Assembly (NCBI RefSeq): GCF_000708205.1
Contig: NW_014575561.1
Location: 442,299 to 506,298, forward strand
DNA: 64,000 bases
Reading direction: 5' to 3'
Source: Mixia osmundae IAM 14324
Lineage: Eukaryota > Basidiomycota > Mixiomycetes > Mixiales > Mixiaceae
A model generated the notes under the pieces. The model ran no database searches. It was not told the origin of the DNA and worked only from the letters and a program-made list of their open reading frames with translations. Shown here piece by piece: positions 43,991-56,777 of this stretch. Positions within the stretch are counted from its first letter, which is position 1, and each line of letters starts with the position of its first letter. Both the position numbers and the translations under genes were made by a program.

Positions 43991-46316
43991 TTACAATGTG
44001 GAATAGCGATCGGACCGTGTAAGGTTGTCGAAATATGATTGGCTGCTCGAGCCGCCAAAGTCATCCGGCGTTGCCAGACCGAACGACGGCGTGTACATGC
44101 GCGCCGGCGAGTCTAGCTTTCCAAACGGGAGCGATGTCCGTCTAGGAAAGAATGAGCCAGGCGAAGGCAGCGCTGCGTCACATGGCATGTAGGTATCTTC
44201 TGTGGAACCCAATGCCCACGGTAACGTAGCCGCAGGTGTGCCAGACGACCAGCTTGATCTTGCTACGCGGTGAGATGGCATGCCCGATAGCTCGAAAGGT
44301 CTAGCTGAATGGGACTTGAGTTCGGCCGCGAAACGATTGACATCGTCGTGCGCCCAAGTTCCTGCACTCGTGGGGGCGGTACTGTTGGCGCTCTGGAATC
44401 GATCAGACGAGTCTGAAGCGGGCCGTACGAGGCCAGGTCGCGTGAGCGAGGAGCTGATAGACGTCGCTATATGTTGAACGATGGGCTGATTGCCCTGAGA
44501 TGATGCGATTTGGGCGAGGAAACGCTCAGAAATCGCGGCGAGAGCTGCGCTGAGGGGCCACAACTCAGCTTGTGCTTGCATCGCTGCAAACTTCTGTTGC
44601 ACTCGCATGACGGCAGCCATGCAGACCTGTGTGCTCGCAGTATAAGCGCTTAGGGATCGTCCTGCCCAAGATGCCGCCAAAGATTCGTGCAGCATTATCT
44701 GCAGCGAGGATGAGACGATGCTATGATATGCCGTGATAGGTTGCACATTATCGTGCTCAGATTTGATTAGATTGGTGTCGAACCGTGTGAGATGAGCGAT
44801 CGCGGCGTGCATATTGTTAGACCCTTGTCGAATAGCAAGGAGAGTGCCGTAAGCCGCCTGACAGACTGCCAATAACCTGGCAAAGTTGGCAGAATGCTCG
44901 TACGAATCGCCGCGATCTGCATACTGGACGGACATGCTTGTATCTGCAAGCTCTGCGTCGCTGTTTGCGCCAGGTAATCCGCAGTCAGTGAGGCTGCAGT
45001 CAAAAGCAGAAACATCGCCAGATTGAGACGCTAGCACAAGCTCGCAAAGTGCCAGAGACCACCATAACCTCTTGCGCATCTCGTCCACGAGCTGCGAGCT
45101 GGTCCATAGGGAGGCATTGCTGCAGAGGCGCACGATCAGATAAGGACTGATGATAGCTTGCGGTGTACGCACCAGCAATGTGCCTTGTATGAAACGGCGG
45201 TACGTACCGCCCAGGTAAGCATGTATTTCGCCGAAGGCGATTGAACGGCGATTGCGCTCATCAGCATGAGTGTGATGCTCGTCAGCCAATACAGATCAAA
45301 GGCTCCGCCTCCAAGAAAAAGCGTGTCTCGTGCAGCTTCCGAGTATTCGTGCGCATGCTGATGCCATTCTGGATGGTCTGGGTCATTGACTGATGCTAGG
45401 GATAGCATGCCGAAGACAGTGCCCCTGTAACCCGTATGCGTCCTTGCTAGATCTAGCTCGTAGTCTTTCCAGAAGCTAGGCCGGTGAACCAATGGCAGCT
45501 TTGTATTGACATGGGCAAAGTAGCTGAGCAGCATTGCGCGACACTGAGTATCTGGTGGTAGTGTATAGCCAGCCACGAGGCTGGCACTGGCCGCAACTTG
45601 TGGCACAGCAGTGACAACCGGCTTGGGCTGCATCTGGTATGACGGTGGCGCAGAGGCTGAAGCGATCCTCTCGGCCTGTGCGGCGATCGAGGGCAGAGTG
45701 AATGAGGGCGTGGGATCGGAATCGCTCGAAGAGGGCAGCGTCGGTCTCAGAGACGAGACTGGTGCCGGTGGTAGACGCGCGGGCAAGTCACGCTCGTCAA
45801 AGGCAAGTGACAAGTCTGAAGTCGCTTGCCAGCTGAACGCGCCACGCAGTGTATCCGATTCGATATAATCATTATCGCTGCCGTCTGCATCTGAGTCATA
45901 TGTGGAGCTACTGCCAGAGCTGTGGGGTGACGAAGCTGATGCAGACCCTGATGGCTGTCGCACACTATCTTTTCCAGGATTACCTACCGCAGCCGCTCTG
46001 CGCGTACTCGTGGCCGTGCGTCGCTTCGAAGTCGATCCAAGTGCAGCAGCGTTGCTACTCGGTTTAGGCTTGTCGAGATTTGTGCAATGCACGCTGCGCG
46101 TCGCGCAAGCCGTACATGGTGCCAAGCGATCGCACTTGAGCTTCTTGACTCGACAGTGCTGTCTTGCAGGCATTCATAAAGGCTACGAAAAGCTGAAGAA
46201 ATAGTGCGTACATTACACGAAAGCACCTTGCGATTGCGTTTCTTCTTCATTTTGACGGGCTGCCCGTCTTTTGCCAAGGGAGGGGCTGCAGCAGACGTGG
46301 ACGCAGATGGTGCCAT
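43991..46316 (-). CDS. Zn2Cys6 fungal transcription factor, copy 1
   Basis: N-terminal basic stretch KMKKKRNRKVLSC, then after an intron (about 46151-46223) the zinc cluster C-N-H-C-RVKKLKC...C-TAC...C, a full set of six cysteines in CX2CX6CX5CX2CX6C spacing. A Ser-rich linker follows, then a fungal-specific TF (MHR) domain with SYFAHVNTKLPLVHRPSF, DTLFLGGGAFDLYWLTSITLML and MRKRLWWSLALCELVLAS. The tail is Ser/Pro-rich. A second intron lies near 45136-45200. About 720 residues. It is a paralogue of the next gene downstream of the window axis (46972-48814), same strand. The start at 46316 gives an N-terminus similar in length to the paralogue. Confidence 0.87.
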
Positions 46317-46971
46317 GACGCGAGTGCCAGAGGTGGCTTCGCTCGAAATGCAATGCTCAGTCACTTCCACGGTCTGACCCTCTCTTGCACGAATGGTCAA
46401 GACGGCTGAAATTGCTGGAAGAGCATGGGCAAAGATGTCTTATAACGGCCGTGTGGCAAAGGACCGAGGGCTCTGTCAGCAGATGCTTGTGCACTGGACT
46501 CGGTCGGAGCTAAGTGTGATCGCCGTCGCCACGAGATGTCCGATCTGCTGTCCGGCGGCCTCGGCCGGCATCACTGCGTCTTTGCTCGGCTGCTTGAAGC
46601 TGACGTTTGGCTCCAGTACTTAGCAGCAGTGACGCCGAGCGGACCGACGCCGAGATATGACGCGGCTGATGTAGTCCCATATGGTCCTGCGGACTGCACC
46701 AGTTGGCAAGAAAACTACGCGACCCTGGCGCCCTTGCCAGCTGTCCGGTACGACCGATCGGAATCACGTAAATTGGACGATGCCGGACTTCGGCATCGCG
46801 AGGATCTTTGTCGCCGATAATTTGTCAGCGAAAGTCAGTGCGCAAGAGTGTTGTACCGTGCAAATTCTTGAACTCTCAAGCCCAGCCACGCAAATCAAGC
46901 GCGGCCTGACTCATGTAGAACGACAGGTGGCACGATGTGAAAATGAGAGATGCATTGCGCTATGTTATGCC
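46317..46971. other. Intergenic, promoter of Zn2Cys6 copy 1
   Basis: 655 bp between the two regulator genes. Plus-strand frames exist here but have no domain or signal peptide and I do not call them. An in-frame ATG at 46400 could extend copy 1 by 28 residues. Confidence 0.4.
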
Positions 46972-48814
46972 TCAGTGCCGCGGGTTTTCATGTCGTGGTG
47001 GGAGAAAGATGCTTGAGGAATATGACGACTCTGGCAGAGGCGTCGATGGTCCGGCGGCAAAGAAGCTGCCAGGAGAGCCCATAGAGCCGATGTCAACCGG
47101 CTGATATAGAGCAGGGTTGGCGAGCACAGTCTCGCCGCTGTCAGACAGGTCCTCGTCATCGTCGTCCGTACTGCCCGATGCCTGACTTTGCTGCCGCGTC
47201 CCTGAGCCAGACGCAAGCGCGCTCTGCGAGGGACGAGCTTCGACAGCAGTGACACCGTTCTGATCAGCAATGGCAACGAAGCAGCCCAGCAACGGCCAGT
47301 GCTCGTTGCGCTCGACCAGAACATCGACATTGTGGCGGATCTGTCTTGCAGCGGATGTGACGATTTGTCGACTTATACCTGTCGAGTCTGCGCCAGTATT
47401 GGCCGTACATGCCATCAAGGAGCGATGTACGATGATTCGCAAGACTGCTCGGAAGATTGCGGTATATCGCCTGTCGGAGTCGTCATCCGAAGCGGCTCCA
47501 GCGAGGCCCGCCTCGTCGGCGTCCATATTTGCCACCGAATGTTGAGCAAGTAGCAAATTGTTGGCAGACACGCCAAGCCTGACAGCTGCCAGAGCATCGC
47601 CAGCAATGACGGTTCTCCTCAGGAATTCGTTGAAGCGTAGCATGGAGAGACCGCTCGAAGCAGCGTCGACAATGGCAGAGGCTGCTTGCTGGTCTTGGCC
47701 CAAGTCGAGCGAGACATCGTCGATAGGAAGCGGCAGCTCAAAGGTTGCCATGCGCGGATTGACGAGCGCAATTGCTTGCAGCGGCGAAGCAAGGAGCAAG
47801 TCAGCCATCGCTAGTGACCACCATATCCTCTTTCTCAGCTCATGCTCTCGCAATGTGCCGGTCCATCTTGGCTCGTCACTGTCAGCAGCGTCAGTACAAT
47901 TCGAAGGATCAGGTTTACCGAGCTTACTCTCGATGTATACCGTTCTGTATGGCTGCCTTGCTTGTGTACGCCAGCAAGTAGCTAGCGCCCGGTGATCGAG
48001 TCGAGATGGCATAGAACAACATCAGCGTCGAGGCTGTCAGCCATCCAAGATCGAATGCATCTTGTCTGTTGAAGAGGAGCTCTCGAGCGGCTTCCGAGCA
48101 TTTTGCTGCTGTCGATGCTGTTTGATGGTTGGACAAGCCGCCCAAAGCGAGCATACTGAGCGAAAGCGCTTTGAATGATTGACGGTGGAAATATGGATCG
48201 GATGAGGCGTCTCGCTGGTATTGCGGGACGTGTATGAGTGGCAAGACTGTGTTGACATTGGCGAAATAGCTGTCTAGCATGCTACTCCGCGCTTGCCCTT
48301 CTGGCAGACCATCTTGCTCGAACGCTTCTGGTGAGGACCAGGGCGCGTTGAGGAGCGGGGGCGCCGACATGCTGCCACGTGAGCTGCTGATGGGCAGGGT
48401 CGTCGTGAGCAGAGCAGGCTGTGATCTGCCGGCTCGCTGGAGCTCTGGTCTTTGTGAGTGGTCTCTGGGACGGAGCACACTCGTGCTCGCCTCGGACCCA
48501 AACTGGTATCGGGTTGAATGACTTGTCGTCGACTGTCGTAGACCAGGGGCAGCAGTGCGAGCTCGCCCCTCTGCCTCTAGGCTCGGACAGGTGACTCTTC
48601 GCTGTACGCAAGTGCCACAGGGTACCTGTCTGTCACAGCGCAGCTTTCTAATGCGGCAGTTCTGATATATTCGAGTCAGCCAGACAGCCCTCGGTCTAGC
48701 AGGGAGCTCGCTTACTGCACAAGAGAGCACTTGGCGATTGCGTTTCCTTCTCGTCGATGGCTCTGCTGACTCATGCTCGGCCGGCACTTGATGACGTGAG
48801 CTGGATGCTTGCAT
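46972..48814 (-). CDS. Zn2Cys6 fungal transcription factor, copy 2
   Basis: Same layout as the gene at 43991-46316: basic RRKRNRQVLSCA, intron (about 48663-48716), zinc cluster NCRIRKLRC...C-GTC...C, linker, then MHR domain with SYFANVNTVLPLIHVPQY, ELLFNRQDAFDLGWLTASTLMLF and LRKRIWWSLAMADLLLAS. A second intron near 47920-47965 matches the position in copy 1. The acidic stretch STDDDDEDLSDSGE is near the C-terminus. About 580 residues. Clearly a tandem duplicate, now well diverged; target genes unknown. The 3' end carries PSSTP/PPRHENPRH. Confidence 0.87.
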
Positions 48815-49455
48815 CTCGTCGGATCAGAGAGCTTTGCTTGTCGTTGGTGGTCGACCTTGTGCAGAGTGAACGCAAAACCATCTTGCTCGATAGCGTCTAC
48901 TTGTAGAGACTTGATGGCGTGTCTGACTTGCGCTCGGGTTGCTGAGCATGCCTGAGCGGACTTGTGCCACTCTAACATGGTGCGTAAGCTCTCGCGGTCC
49001 GTATCGGTGGAGCTTACACTCGTCCGCGGGGCACTTTTCAGAGACATCACCATGATTAGTAATCACGCTGTCGAGGCAAGAGGAGGCCAGGAGGCGTCAC
49101 CGATCCGGAATGCCTGGCAGAAAGCTGGCCTGGCCGAAACGGACGCCTCACATATCTCACGCATTCTACCCGTTGCCCACGTCATGCGTGTCTATCGCAA
49201 CCAGTCGACGATAAACACAATCCTTCCAAAAGGGCCAGGCCTGGCGCTGAACTCAAATGCATTCACACTGCCAGTGTTGCCTGTGTCAGCTTGCCGTAAT
49301 GAGATGGGGGCGTGCAAGCAAGCAACGGACAGGCGCAACGCAACCGAAACAGGAGTTGATGTCCCCTTGCTGCTACTCCAGCGGTCTCTATCACCCCTCA
49401 TGAGACCCTCTCTGCATTTGACGTTGCCAACGCAAGCTCAAGACCACTACCAGCC
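48815..49455. other. Divergent promoter interval
   Basis: About 640 bp between the start of Zn2Cys6 copy 2 and the secreted-protein gene at 49456. Frames here show no domain or signal peptide. Likely regulatory for both divergent genes. Confidence 0.4.
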
Positions 49456-50638
49456 ATGAAGTTGTTGATCGTCTTCCTTTCGGCCGCTCTCGCGGTCGTT
49501 GCGCTGCCACAAGGAGAGCGCTCGTCCAGTGCCGTCTCGTTTGGCAAGCGCGCCGATGGCACGACGCCTCCCAGTGATTCGCCCGGCCCCGGCGACGGCT
49601 CTGGCAACGATGGCAATGGCGACTATAACGGCGGCGATGGAGGTGGTGATGGCGGAGGCGATGGCGGCGGCGATGGCGGCAGTGATGGAGGCTCAGGCGG
49701 TGGAGGCTCAGTTCCACAATTCCCTGTTGAGATTCCAACTTTCATGTACTATTCGATCGTCACCCAGTTCGTGGCCTTGTGCGACATTGGCACAGTGACC
49801 CAATTCACGCCAATCCATATCAACCTGACAGCACCTGGCGCTCGTACTTGGCCTGCTCTTATTAGCCGAGCAAGACTTATTTGGTCTTTCGTCGCACACA
49901 GAGGATCAGCCAACGCCTATCTTTATCAACCCGGTCAGCGCACTTTCTGACTATGGTTGGGATTTCTACGAGGCTCAGGGTCAGTCGTGCTTGCATGATC
50001 GTTCGCGCGATGTTTAACAAACGTGACGCGCCACAGAGAACTTCAATAAGGCAAGCTAGCATCAATCGGCTGATCATCAAGGCCAGGCTGATCAAACCGA
50101 TCCCGCAGATCTGGATGTATGTCACGCTCAAGGCAGGCGCTTCCAATCAGCTCTCCTCAAGCGGATGGACGAACATTGGCCTTGACTGCTGCTCGACCTA
50201 TACCACGTTCACCTGTAAGTCACTCTGTGGTTCGCGAGGTTGCTGCGTTGACATCAATGTGTTGCAGTCTGGCTGGTAAGCGTAATCTTTCTCTTCGGCC
50301 GATCCGAGATGACTGACAGGCTCATACGGCTCTATAGCATCTCGAAGACCGTGAGTGGCGTTCTTCCAGCACTGTGCCACGCTGAATACGGGCAAGTCAG
50401 TCATCATCGAAGAAGACACCTCGCAGGCAATCACGTGGCGTTCGTGCGGCGATGGTGCGGCTTTCAACAAGGTCCAACCTGGTTGCGTGCCACCGCCAAA
50501 GCTCGATAGTCAGTCTCGTCGTCCTCTCGTGCGCTTACTAATTCAACTTTGGTCGCGAATACAGTGTACAATTACTGCGAGCAGCAAGCTCCCGCTATCC
50601 TTCGCTACAAAAACGCGAGTCCTCCACCACCGACCTGA
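49456..50638 (+). CDS. Secreted protein with KEX2 site and Gly/Asp repeat
   Basis: Signal peptide MKLLIVFLSAALAVVALP, then a propeptide-like segment ending in the dibasic KR (SFGKRADG), a likely Kex2 cleavage site. A low-complexity GGDGGGDGGGDGG region follows (49631-49712), then VTQFVALCDIGTVTQFTPIHINLT. Further exons read QDQPTPIFINPVSALSDYGWDFYEAQ, IWMYVTLKAGASNQ...LDCCSTYTTFTF, SVIIEEDTSQAITWRSCGDG, PGCVPPPKLD and end MYNYCEQQAPAILRYKNASPPPPT. Several introns (donors GTACTT, GTCAGT, GTAAGT, GTCAGT); the middle splice pattern is uncertain and one donor may be GCAAGC. The Cys content and the dibasic site suggest an extracellular effector-like or cell-wall protein. Family not recognised. Confidence 0.55.
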
Positions 50639-50792
50639 GACATCTCGAGTGTACGAACGTCTGCAGATCTTTTTGCCTGAGCGTGCAGCGTATCCGTGTG
50701 CGACGTAGCCTGTCGTGCCTCGTGCCACGCTGTCGCTCGTTGATTTTAACGTTGATTTGACGCGATATCACTCTGCACTTTTGTGCTCCGAG

Positions 50793-51887
50793 ATGTCAAC
50801 TCCGATGAGGCTGCTGAGGCCGTCTCTTGCCAAGCTAGCGCCATGCTCATGTCAGACTGTACTCCACCGACGGGCATTTTCCTCGAGTAGGATTTCACGG
50901 CGTCCGGCCGATCCTTCGGACGATGCCGGCGGTCGAGCAGAGCGAATTCGGGATCGTGCTGCTGTCGGCGTGCGTGCTCGTCTATCAGACTGCATACACA
51001 AGCTCAGAACGAGCTTCAGCCATTCACCTTGCGAGCAGGAGCAGTCTTTGCCCTGACTGGCGCAGGCTTGTACCTCTACTTTCAGAATGAAAAGTCCAAG
51101 CTTCAGGAGCGCAAGAGTACGACTGGCTGCGCTCTGTTGAGGACACTGAGCTGATGCCAAAGTGCAGAGCAAGAGATGGCAAACCAGAAGATAGGCAGGC
51201 CAAAGATCGGAGGCTCATTCAAGCTGCAGACTACAGACGGCAAGGACTTTACGCAGGACGATATACTCGGCGGCTTCCATCTGATCTATGTACCGCTGTC
51301 CACAATAGCAGCCTCATACATCGGCTGATCATCTCATACAGTTTGGCTTCACAAATTGCCCGGATATCTGCCCTGAAGAGCTTGACAAGATGGGCAAAGT
51401 TGTCGATGAGATCGGTACGCACAGCGCGCGCGCCAGCACTCAAACTACAGGAACGCTGACGTTGCTCACAAACAGAGCGCATACACGGCTCCGGGACAAT
51501 ACGACCTATCTTTGTCACTTGCGATCCTGCTCGAGATTCGCGCGAAGCAGTTGGCGAATATCTCAAGGGTGTGTAGCGCGCAAGTATGTCTAGGCCGTAA
51601 CGAGCTGAAATGAAATGACAGATTTTCATCCTAGGATGGTAGGTCTGACAGGCTCTTACGACGATATCAAGAGAGCATGCAAGGTCTATCGTGTCTACTT
51701 CTCGACACCGCCAAATGCCAAATCGACTGATGACTACCTCGTCGATCATTCGATTTTCTTCTATCTTATGGATCCCGAGGGCGCTTTCGTCGATGCTTTC
51801 GGGCGATCGTTCACCAAAGAAGACGTGCAGACCAAGACAGATGGTTACATACGCGAGTACAAAGGTGGCAAAAGATGGAAAGAGTGA
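50793..51887 (+). CDS. SCO1: Sco1-like copper chaperone of cytochrome c oxidase
   Basis: Mitochondrial inner-membrane thioredoxin-fold protein delivering copper to Cox2. Arg/Ser-rich presequence ([16 protein letters not shown]), transmembrane segment [16 protein letters not shown], then [37 protein letters not shown] with the CxxxC copper site, [19 protein letters not shown]-like strand, [15 protein letters not shown], and [14 protein letters not shown] with the third ligand His. Five introns or so. Length about 280 residues; intact. Confidence 0.92.
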
Positions 51888-52013
51888 AGCGCGTCCTCGC
51901 TCATGTGTCTCATATGTTGATGCAATATCGAGTGCACAAGACTACATACATGTTGCGTGCGTGCTAGTGGTACGTGTCTAGACGTAATTAAGATCTATAT
52001 TTGCCTCAAGCCG

Positions 52014-53722
52014 CTATGCTCTGCCGCCCGCGTATCTTGACATCTTCCGGATGCGTTCGCCGTAGATGAAGAGCAAGGGAGCGGCAGGAATGCCAAGTGC
52101 GATTGCTATGCCTGCTAAGAGACTGTTGCCTCCGCCCAGGCCGAGGTTGCCATACAGCTTCGGTGCGGCAAGCGGCAAAGCGAAGCCAGCGATGGAGCGC
52201 ATGAACGCAACGGCTGCGAGCGCCGATGCAGCATGTATGCCGAAAGTATCGAGTATGTACAACTGTATGCTTTGAAAGGATCCGATCATACCGCAGCCGA
52301 CGAGAGCGATGCCGATGTCTGGTACTAGCCAAAAGACTCGGTACTGGGCTGTCCAGCCGTAGATGAGCAGACCGGCCGGCAGAAATATACTCGACGGTAT
52401 CAGGAAGGGCAATCTGAATTCGGGTCTGCCCACGCCGCCATTGCGCTTAGTTAACCGTTTGTACGCTGGATCGATAAGGCGGGCTTGGATTTGTGACCAG
52501 CCGGTTAGGCCAACCCCGAGGGCAATGTAATTCAGGCCAGCGATGCCAGGAGAGAACCCGTACTTGTCAGTGAAGTTTGAGTAAATTGTCGTGAGGATGA
52601 GATAGATTGTGCCATAGATGAGAGCCATGTAGCTGCCCAGCGTCACGATGATCAATTCGGTGAAAATGAAAAGGAAGGGTCTCGTCAAGGCGTTCTTGAT
52701 GATTGTCGCATGCGAACGACCTTGCTTGTCGAACACGGTAACAATGTCGGCGTTGCCGGTCTCCTTTCGCATCTTGGCTGCTCGCCAGCCGAGCAAGACG
52801 GGCGGATAAGATTCTCGCAGGAACAAGAGGCCTGCGCCTTGGACGATAATGTCGAGCACGGCTGTCGATATGAAGACCCATTTGTAAGAGCTCTTCTCTT
52901 GCACCCAGCTCCCTGCGATCGGGCCTATCACAGGACCGAGCAAAGGTGCCAGCGAGTATACTGCGACAGATCAAGCAAGTCAATCACCCATATCATCGGA
53001 GTCAGTTGAAGCTCGCCTGCTACGGCTTGTCCTCTCTTCGCTGGCGGCCAGACATCGCCTAGAACACCTCCGCCGATGGCTAGTGGAGCAGATCCGCCTA
53101 AGCCTGCCAGAAAGCGAAAGATGATAAAAGTCGCCGTGTTTGGCGCGCCCCAGCATGCCAGGTTGAATACAAAGAAGAATGCGTTCGCCAGCTGCAGCAC
53201 AATCACTCTGCCGAAAATCTCCGACAGCGGCGCAGCGATCAACGGTCCGAACGCATAGCCCAGGATGAAAATAGACGTGAGCATTTGCTCCACTACGCTC
53301 GATGTGATACCGAATTTTGCGACGAGTTGAGGTGTTGTGGGAGCCATCATGGATGAACTCAGTGGCGAAGTAAAGGTGAACGCAGACACGATGACAGTCG
53401 CCCATACTTTCTTGCTGTGACACCATCCCCTCGGATTACCCGGATCATTCTCGCCATCGATCCAGTCTACGACGACATGACCCTCCTTTCCCGCTTCTAG
53501 ATAATTGTCTTTGCTCGTCAAACCGTCAGACCTCTCTTCTGAAGACTGGCGCAGGTCGTTTCGAGGCTTCTCTGCGTTTGCCGGTGGAGAGGAAGTAGCG
53601 GCAGTGCTAGTCGTATCTGTCCGTGGTATCGCATCTGACTGTGTCATCTCCTCTCGCGAGGCGCGCTTATCATGCTCGATGGCAGTGTCGACACTACTTA
53701 GCGATGTCTTACGACTCGCCAT
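52014..53722 (-). CDS. MFS transporter, DHA1 family (drug or polyamine:H+ antiporter)
   Basis: A polar N-terminal tail of about 100 residues, then twelve predicted membrane helices. DHA1 marks: NPRGWCHSKKVWATVIVSAFTFTSPLSSSM, LGYAFGPLIAAPLSEIFGR (motif A-like), RFLAGLGGSAPLAIGGGVLGDVW, RGQAVA|VYSLAPLLGPVIGPIAGSWV (motif C). The single intron (52961-53016) must use donor GCGAGC to join AVA to VYSLAPLLGP, so it is GC-AG. Substrate unknown; relatives export fungicides or polyamines. ATG 53728 is an alternative start. It is divergent from ERG7 with 196 bp between them. Confidence 0.88.
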
Positions 53723-53918
53723 AGCCATGCACCAAGATCGCAGCAATGATGTGAGTTGAAGAGTTGCAAAGTGGCGAGACCTTACGCCGTGCCCTACGGC
53801 CGACTCGGGCGGCGCTGAAAACGCGCCTGGGGCACTTGCTCTGAGCGCCGAAAATCGTATGACGTGTGCTCACGCGCTCACGTACTGAGTACTCAATAGA
53901 CAATTACCCTTTGTTCGC

Positions 53919-56777
53919 ATGAGCTACCCTGGACCGGGCCCTTTGGGCGCTACCGATCCTCTACGGTGGCGCCTGAACGCGAGCGACGAAGGACGGCATA
54001 ATTGGTTCTATCTAAGAAGCGATAAAGATACCTTGTTCGTCGAGCACGCTCTCAGTCATTCTGATCTCATACGCCGAGCAGAGGCGGGGGACGAAACGAG
54101 CTCGAGACGCCAGCAACGGACCGTCCACAGTCTTGCGAAGACAAGTTCTGGCTCGGGCTGGCGACGGTAAGCCAGGCATGCCGTGCTTCTGCCTCGTCTT
54201 GATTGTCATCATTGCACAGGACTTGCCGACGCTTGAGAGCGCAGATGGCAATCCATACAAAGCGGCACAGAACGGCTTTGAATTCTACAAGCATCTTCAG
54301 TCGCCAGATGGCCATTGGGCCGGCGAGTACGGCGGGCCTCACTTTCTCATCCCAGGCATGCTCGCTGCACCACATACCCCCGCAAGGCTGATGCTCTCGG
54401 GACTTACAGGACTTGTCATTGCTTGCTATGTGACTCGTACAGAGCTACCCGAAGAATGGCGCATTGAAATCGCACGCTATTTGGCCAACCTTCAACGCGA
54501 CAACGGTCCAGGCGATCAGGGATGGGGCATGTTAGTCTGTCTGTTCGCTGGAGTATGCCGATGCTCATGTTCATGCCGTAGTCACATTGAGGCTGTCTCA
54601 TCTGTATTCGGTAGCGTGATGAACTATGTCGCCTTGCGTCTACTTGGCGTCGATGCAGAAGAGCCAATGATGCAGCGCGCTCGCGCAACCTTTCTGCATC
54701 ACGGTACATTCTCTGCAAGAATTGCCACCAATGCTGACTTGTAAGCAGGCGGAGCGAGCTTTATTCCTTCTTGGGGCAAATTTTGGCTATCTGTGCTCAA
54801 TGTTCATGAATGGCAAGGCTTCAATCCCACGCCGCCTGAGTTGTGGTATGTCTCGAAACGCTCGCAGTCATGCTAAGCATCAGACTAATCTGTGCAGGCT
54901 TTTGCCAACGTGGCTGCCCATGCATCCATCGAAATGGTGGGTGCACACGCGCGCAGTCTACATACCGTTCGGCTATCTGTCCGGCAAGCAATTCAAGGCA
55001 CCTCTTGACGCACTGACGAAGGCAATACGGCAAGAGATCTACGCAGAGCCATACAGCATGATCGACTGGAATAAAGCGCGCAATCAAGTCGCGCAGGTCG
55101 ACATGTACTGCCCGCATTCAACTTGGCTCGATTATGGCTTCGACGCGTTGGTCCAATACGAGAAGCACAGGCCAGATTGGTTACGGCAACGCGGTATCGA
55201 TTACGTTTACAAACTCATCGTGATGGAGGATGAGAATACAGGTTACCAGACAATCGGACCAGGCACTTCAGCATTCAATGCGTCGCACGCTTCCACTAAC
55301 ACAGCGGTACGCAGTGAGCAAAGCAATGAACATGATATGTAGATGGGACAGAGAGGGACCAGACTCGGAAGCTTTCAGACTCCATAAAGAGAAGATCAGA
55401 GACTTCTTCTGGATTAGCAGGGATGGTATGATGATGACGGGAACAAACGGCAGTCAGCTCTGGGACGCTGGTTTCATCGGGCAAGCGATAGCAGATACCG
55501 GCCTTGCAGACGAGGAAGAGAATCACGCTTCTGCATTAAAGCTGCTTGACTGGCTCGATAGGGCGCAGATCCGGACCAATCCTCGACATTACGAACAAGC
55601 ATATAGACACACAACGCAAGGCGCGTGGCCCTTCAGCACTAAAGAGCAAGGCTACACCGTCAGCGACTGTACGGCTGAGGGCCTCAAAGCGGTCATCTAT
55701 CTTTCGAAACTCAAATACGCCCCGAAGCCTGTATCTTACAAGCGATTGTGCGATGCGGTCGACGTCTTGCTATCTTTACAAAACTCAGACGGTGGCTTCG
55801 GATCGTACGAGCTCGTGCGAGGCCCAAAGTGGCTCGAGCTGGCCAATTGCGCCGAGGTCTTTGGTGAGACAAGTTTTCCTTTGCGCAATCCCGCTGATCA
55901 TGCGCAGGCAACATCATGGTCGAATACACTTGTGAGCTTGCCATTTGCGGTTGAGAGGGCCGAACTGACACAGAATAGACCCCGAATGCACAACGGCCTG
56001 TCTGACGGCGCTCACCCTGTTCAGCAACGAATTTCCAGGCTATCGCTCTAGCACAATCGAGTTCGCTCTTTCGTCCTGCGTATCTAACGCGCTGATAGCG
56101 ACGGCAGACGCGTGTCTCGACGAGCGATCGAATACATTCACGGGACGCAACGGCCAGACGGCTCGTGGTTCGGTTCTTGGGCGATCTGCTTTACTTACGC
56201 AACCTATTTCGCCGTCGAGAGCCTGGCGGTCAATGGGGAGACATACAAATCATCTGAACGTGTCAAGCGAGCTTGCGACTTTATCCTTTCCAAGCAGAAA
56301 GAGGACGGCGGATGGGGCGAAAGCTACAAGGCAAGCACATTTGCTATTTAGGCTGCGCATCTACTCACATCATAGTCTCTAGTCCTGCGAGACGGGCGAG
56401 TACGTCCAGCACGAGCGATCTCAGGTCGTCAACACTTCTTGGGCTGTTCTTACGCTGCTGACCGCAAAGTGTCCCGACAAGGCAGCCGTCAAGCGAGGTG
56501 TCGGTCTCATTATGGCGCGTCAAATGCCAGATGGTTCGTGGGCTCAAGAAGCGATAGAGGGCATCTTCAACAAGGTGTGTAGGCATACATTTCACGAATC
56601 TCCTGCTCACTCGTGATCCTTGGTGGAAGAATTGCGCGATTAGCTACCCAAACTACAAGTTCAGCTGGTCAGTCGGACAGATTTCCATCAGCATGATGCT
56701 GACAATGTCGCAGGACGATATGGGCGCTTGGCAGAGCTTGGAAGGACATCTATGCGAAAGAACAAGTGTATCATTGA
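53919..56777 (+). CDS. ERG7: Lanosterol synthase (oxidosqualene cyclase, Erg7)
   Basis: Cyclises 2,3-oxidosqualene to lanosterol in ergosterol synthesis. The gene starts [21 protein letters not shown] repeats are visible: [82 protein letters not shown]. The catalytic Asp lies in [10 protein letters not shown]. The end reads [22 protein letters not shown], with the final intron (GTCAGT) giving the family tail. At least eight introns, many 45-60 nt. Intact, about 730 residues. Confidence 0.93.

Noticed and set aside
46393-46820. Small plus-strand gene between the two Zn2Cys6 genes
   Set aside because: Overlapping frames of ordinary composition, no signal peptide, no domain, and placed in a promoter region.
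49631-49712. Tandem repeat that might be a CRISPR or minisatellite
   Set aside because: It is an in-frame codon repeat for Gly/Asp in a secreted protein; no spacers.
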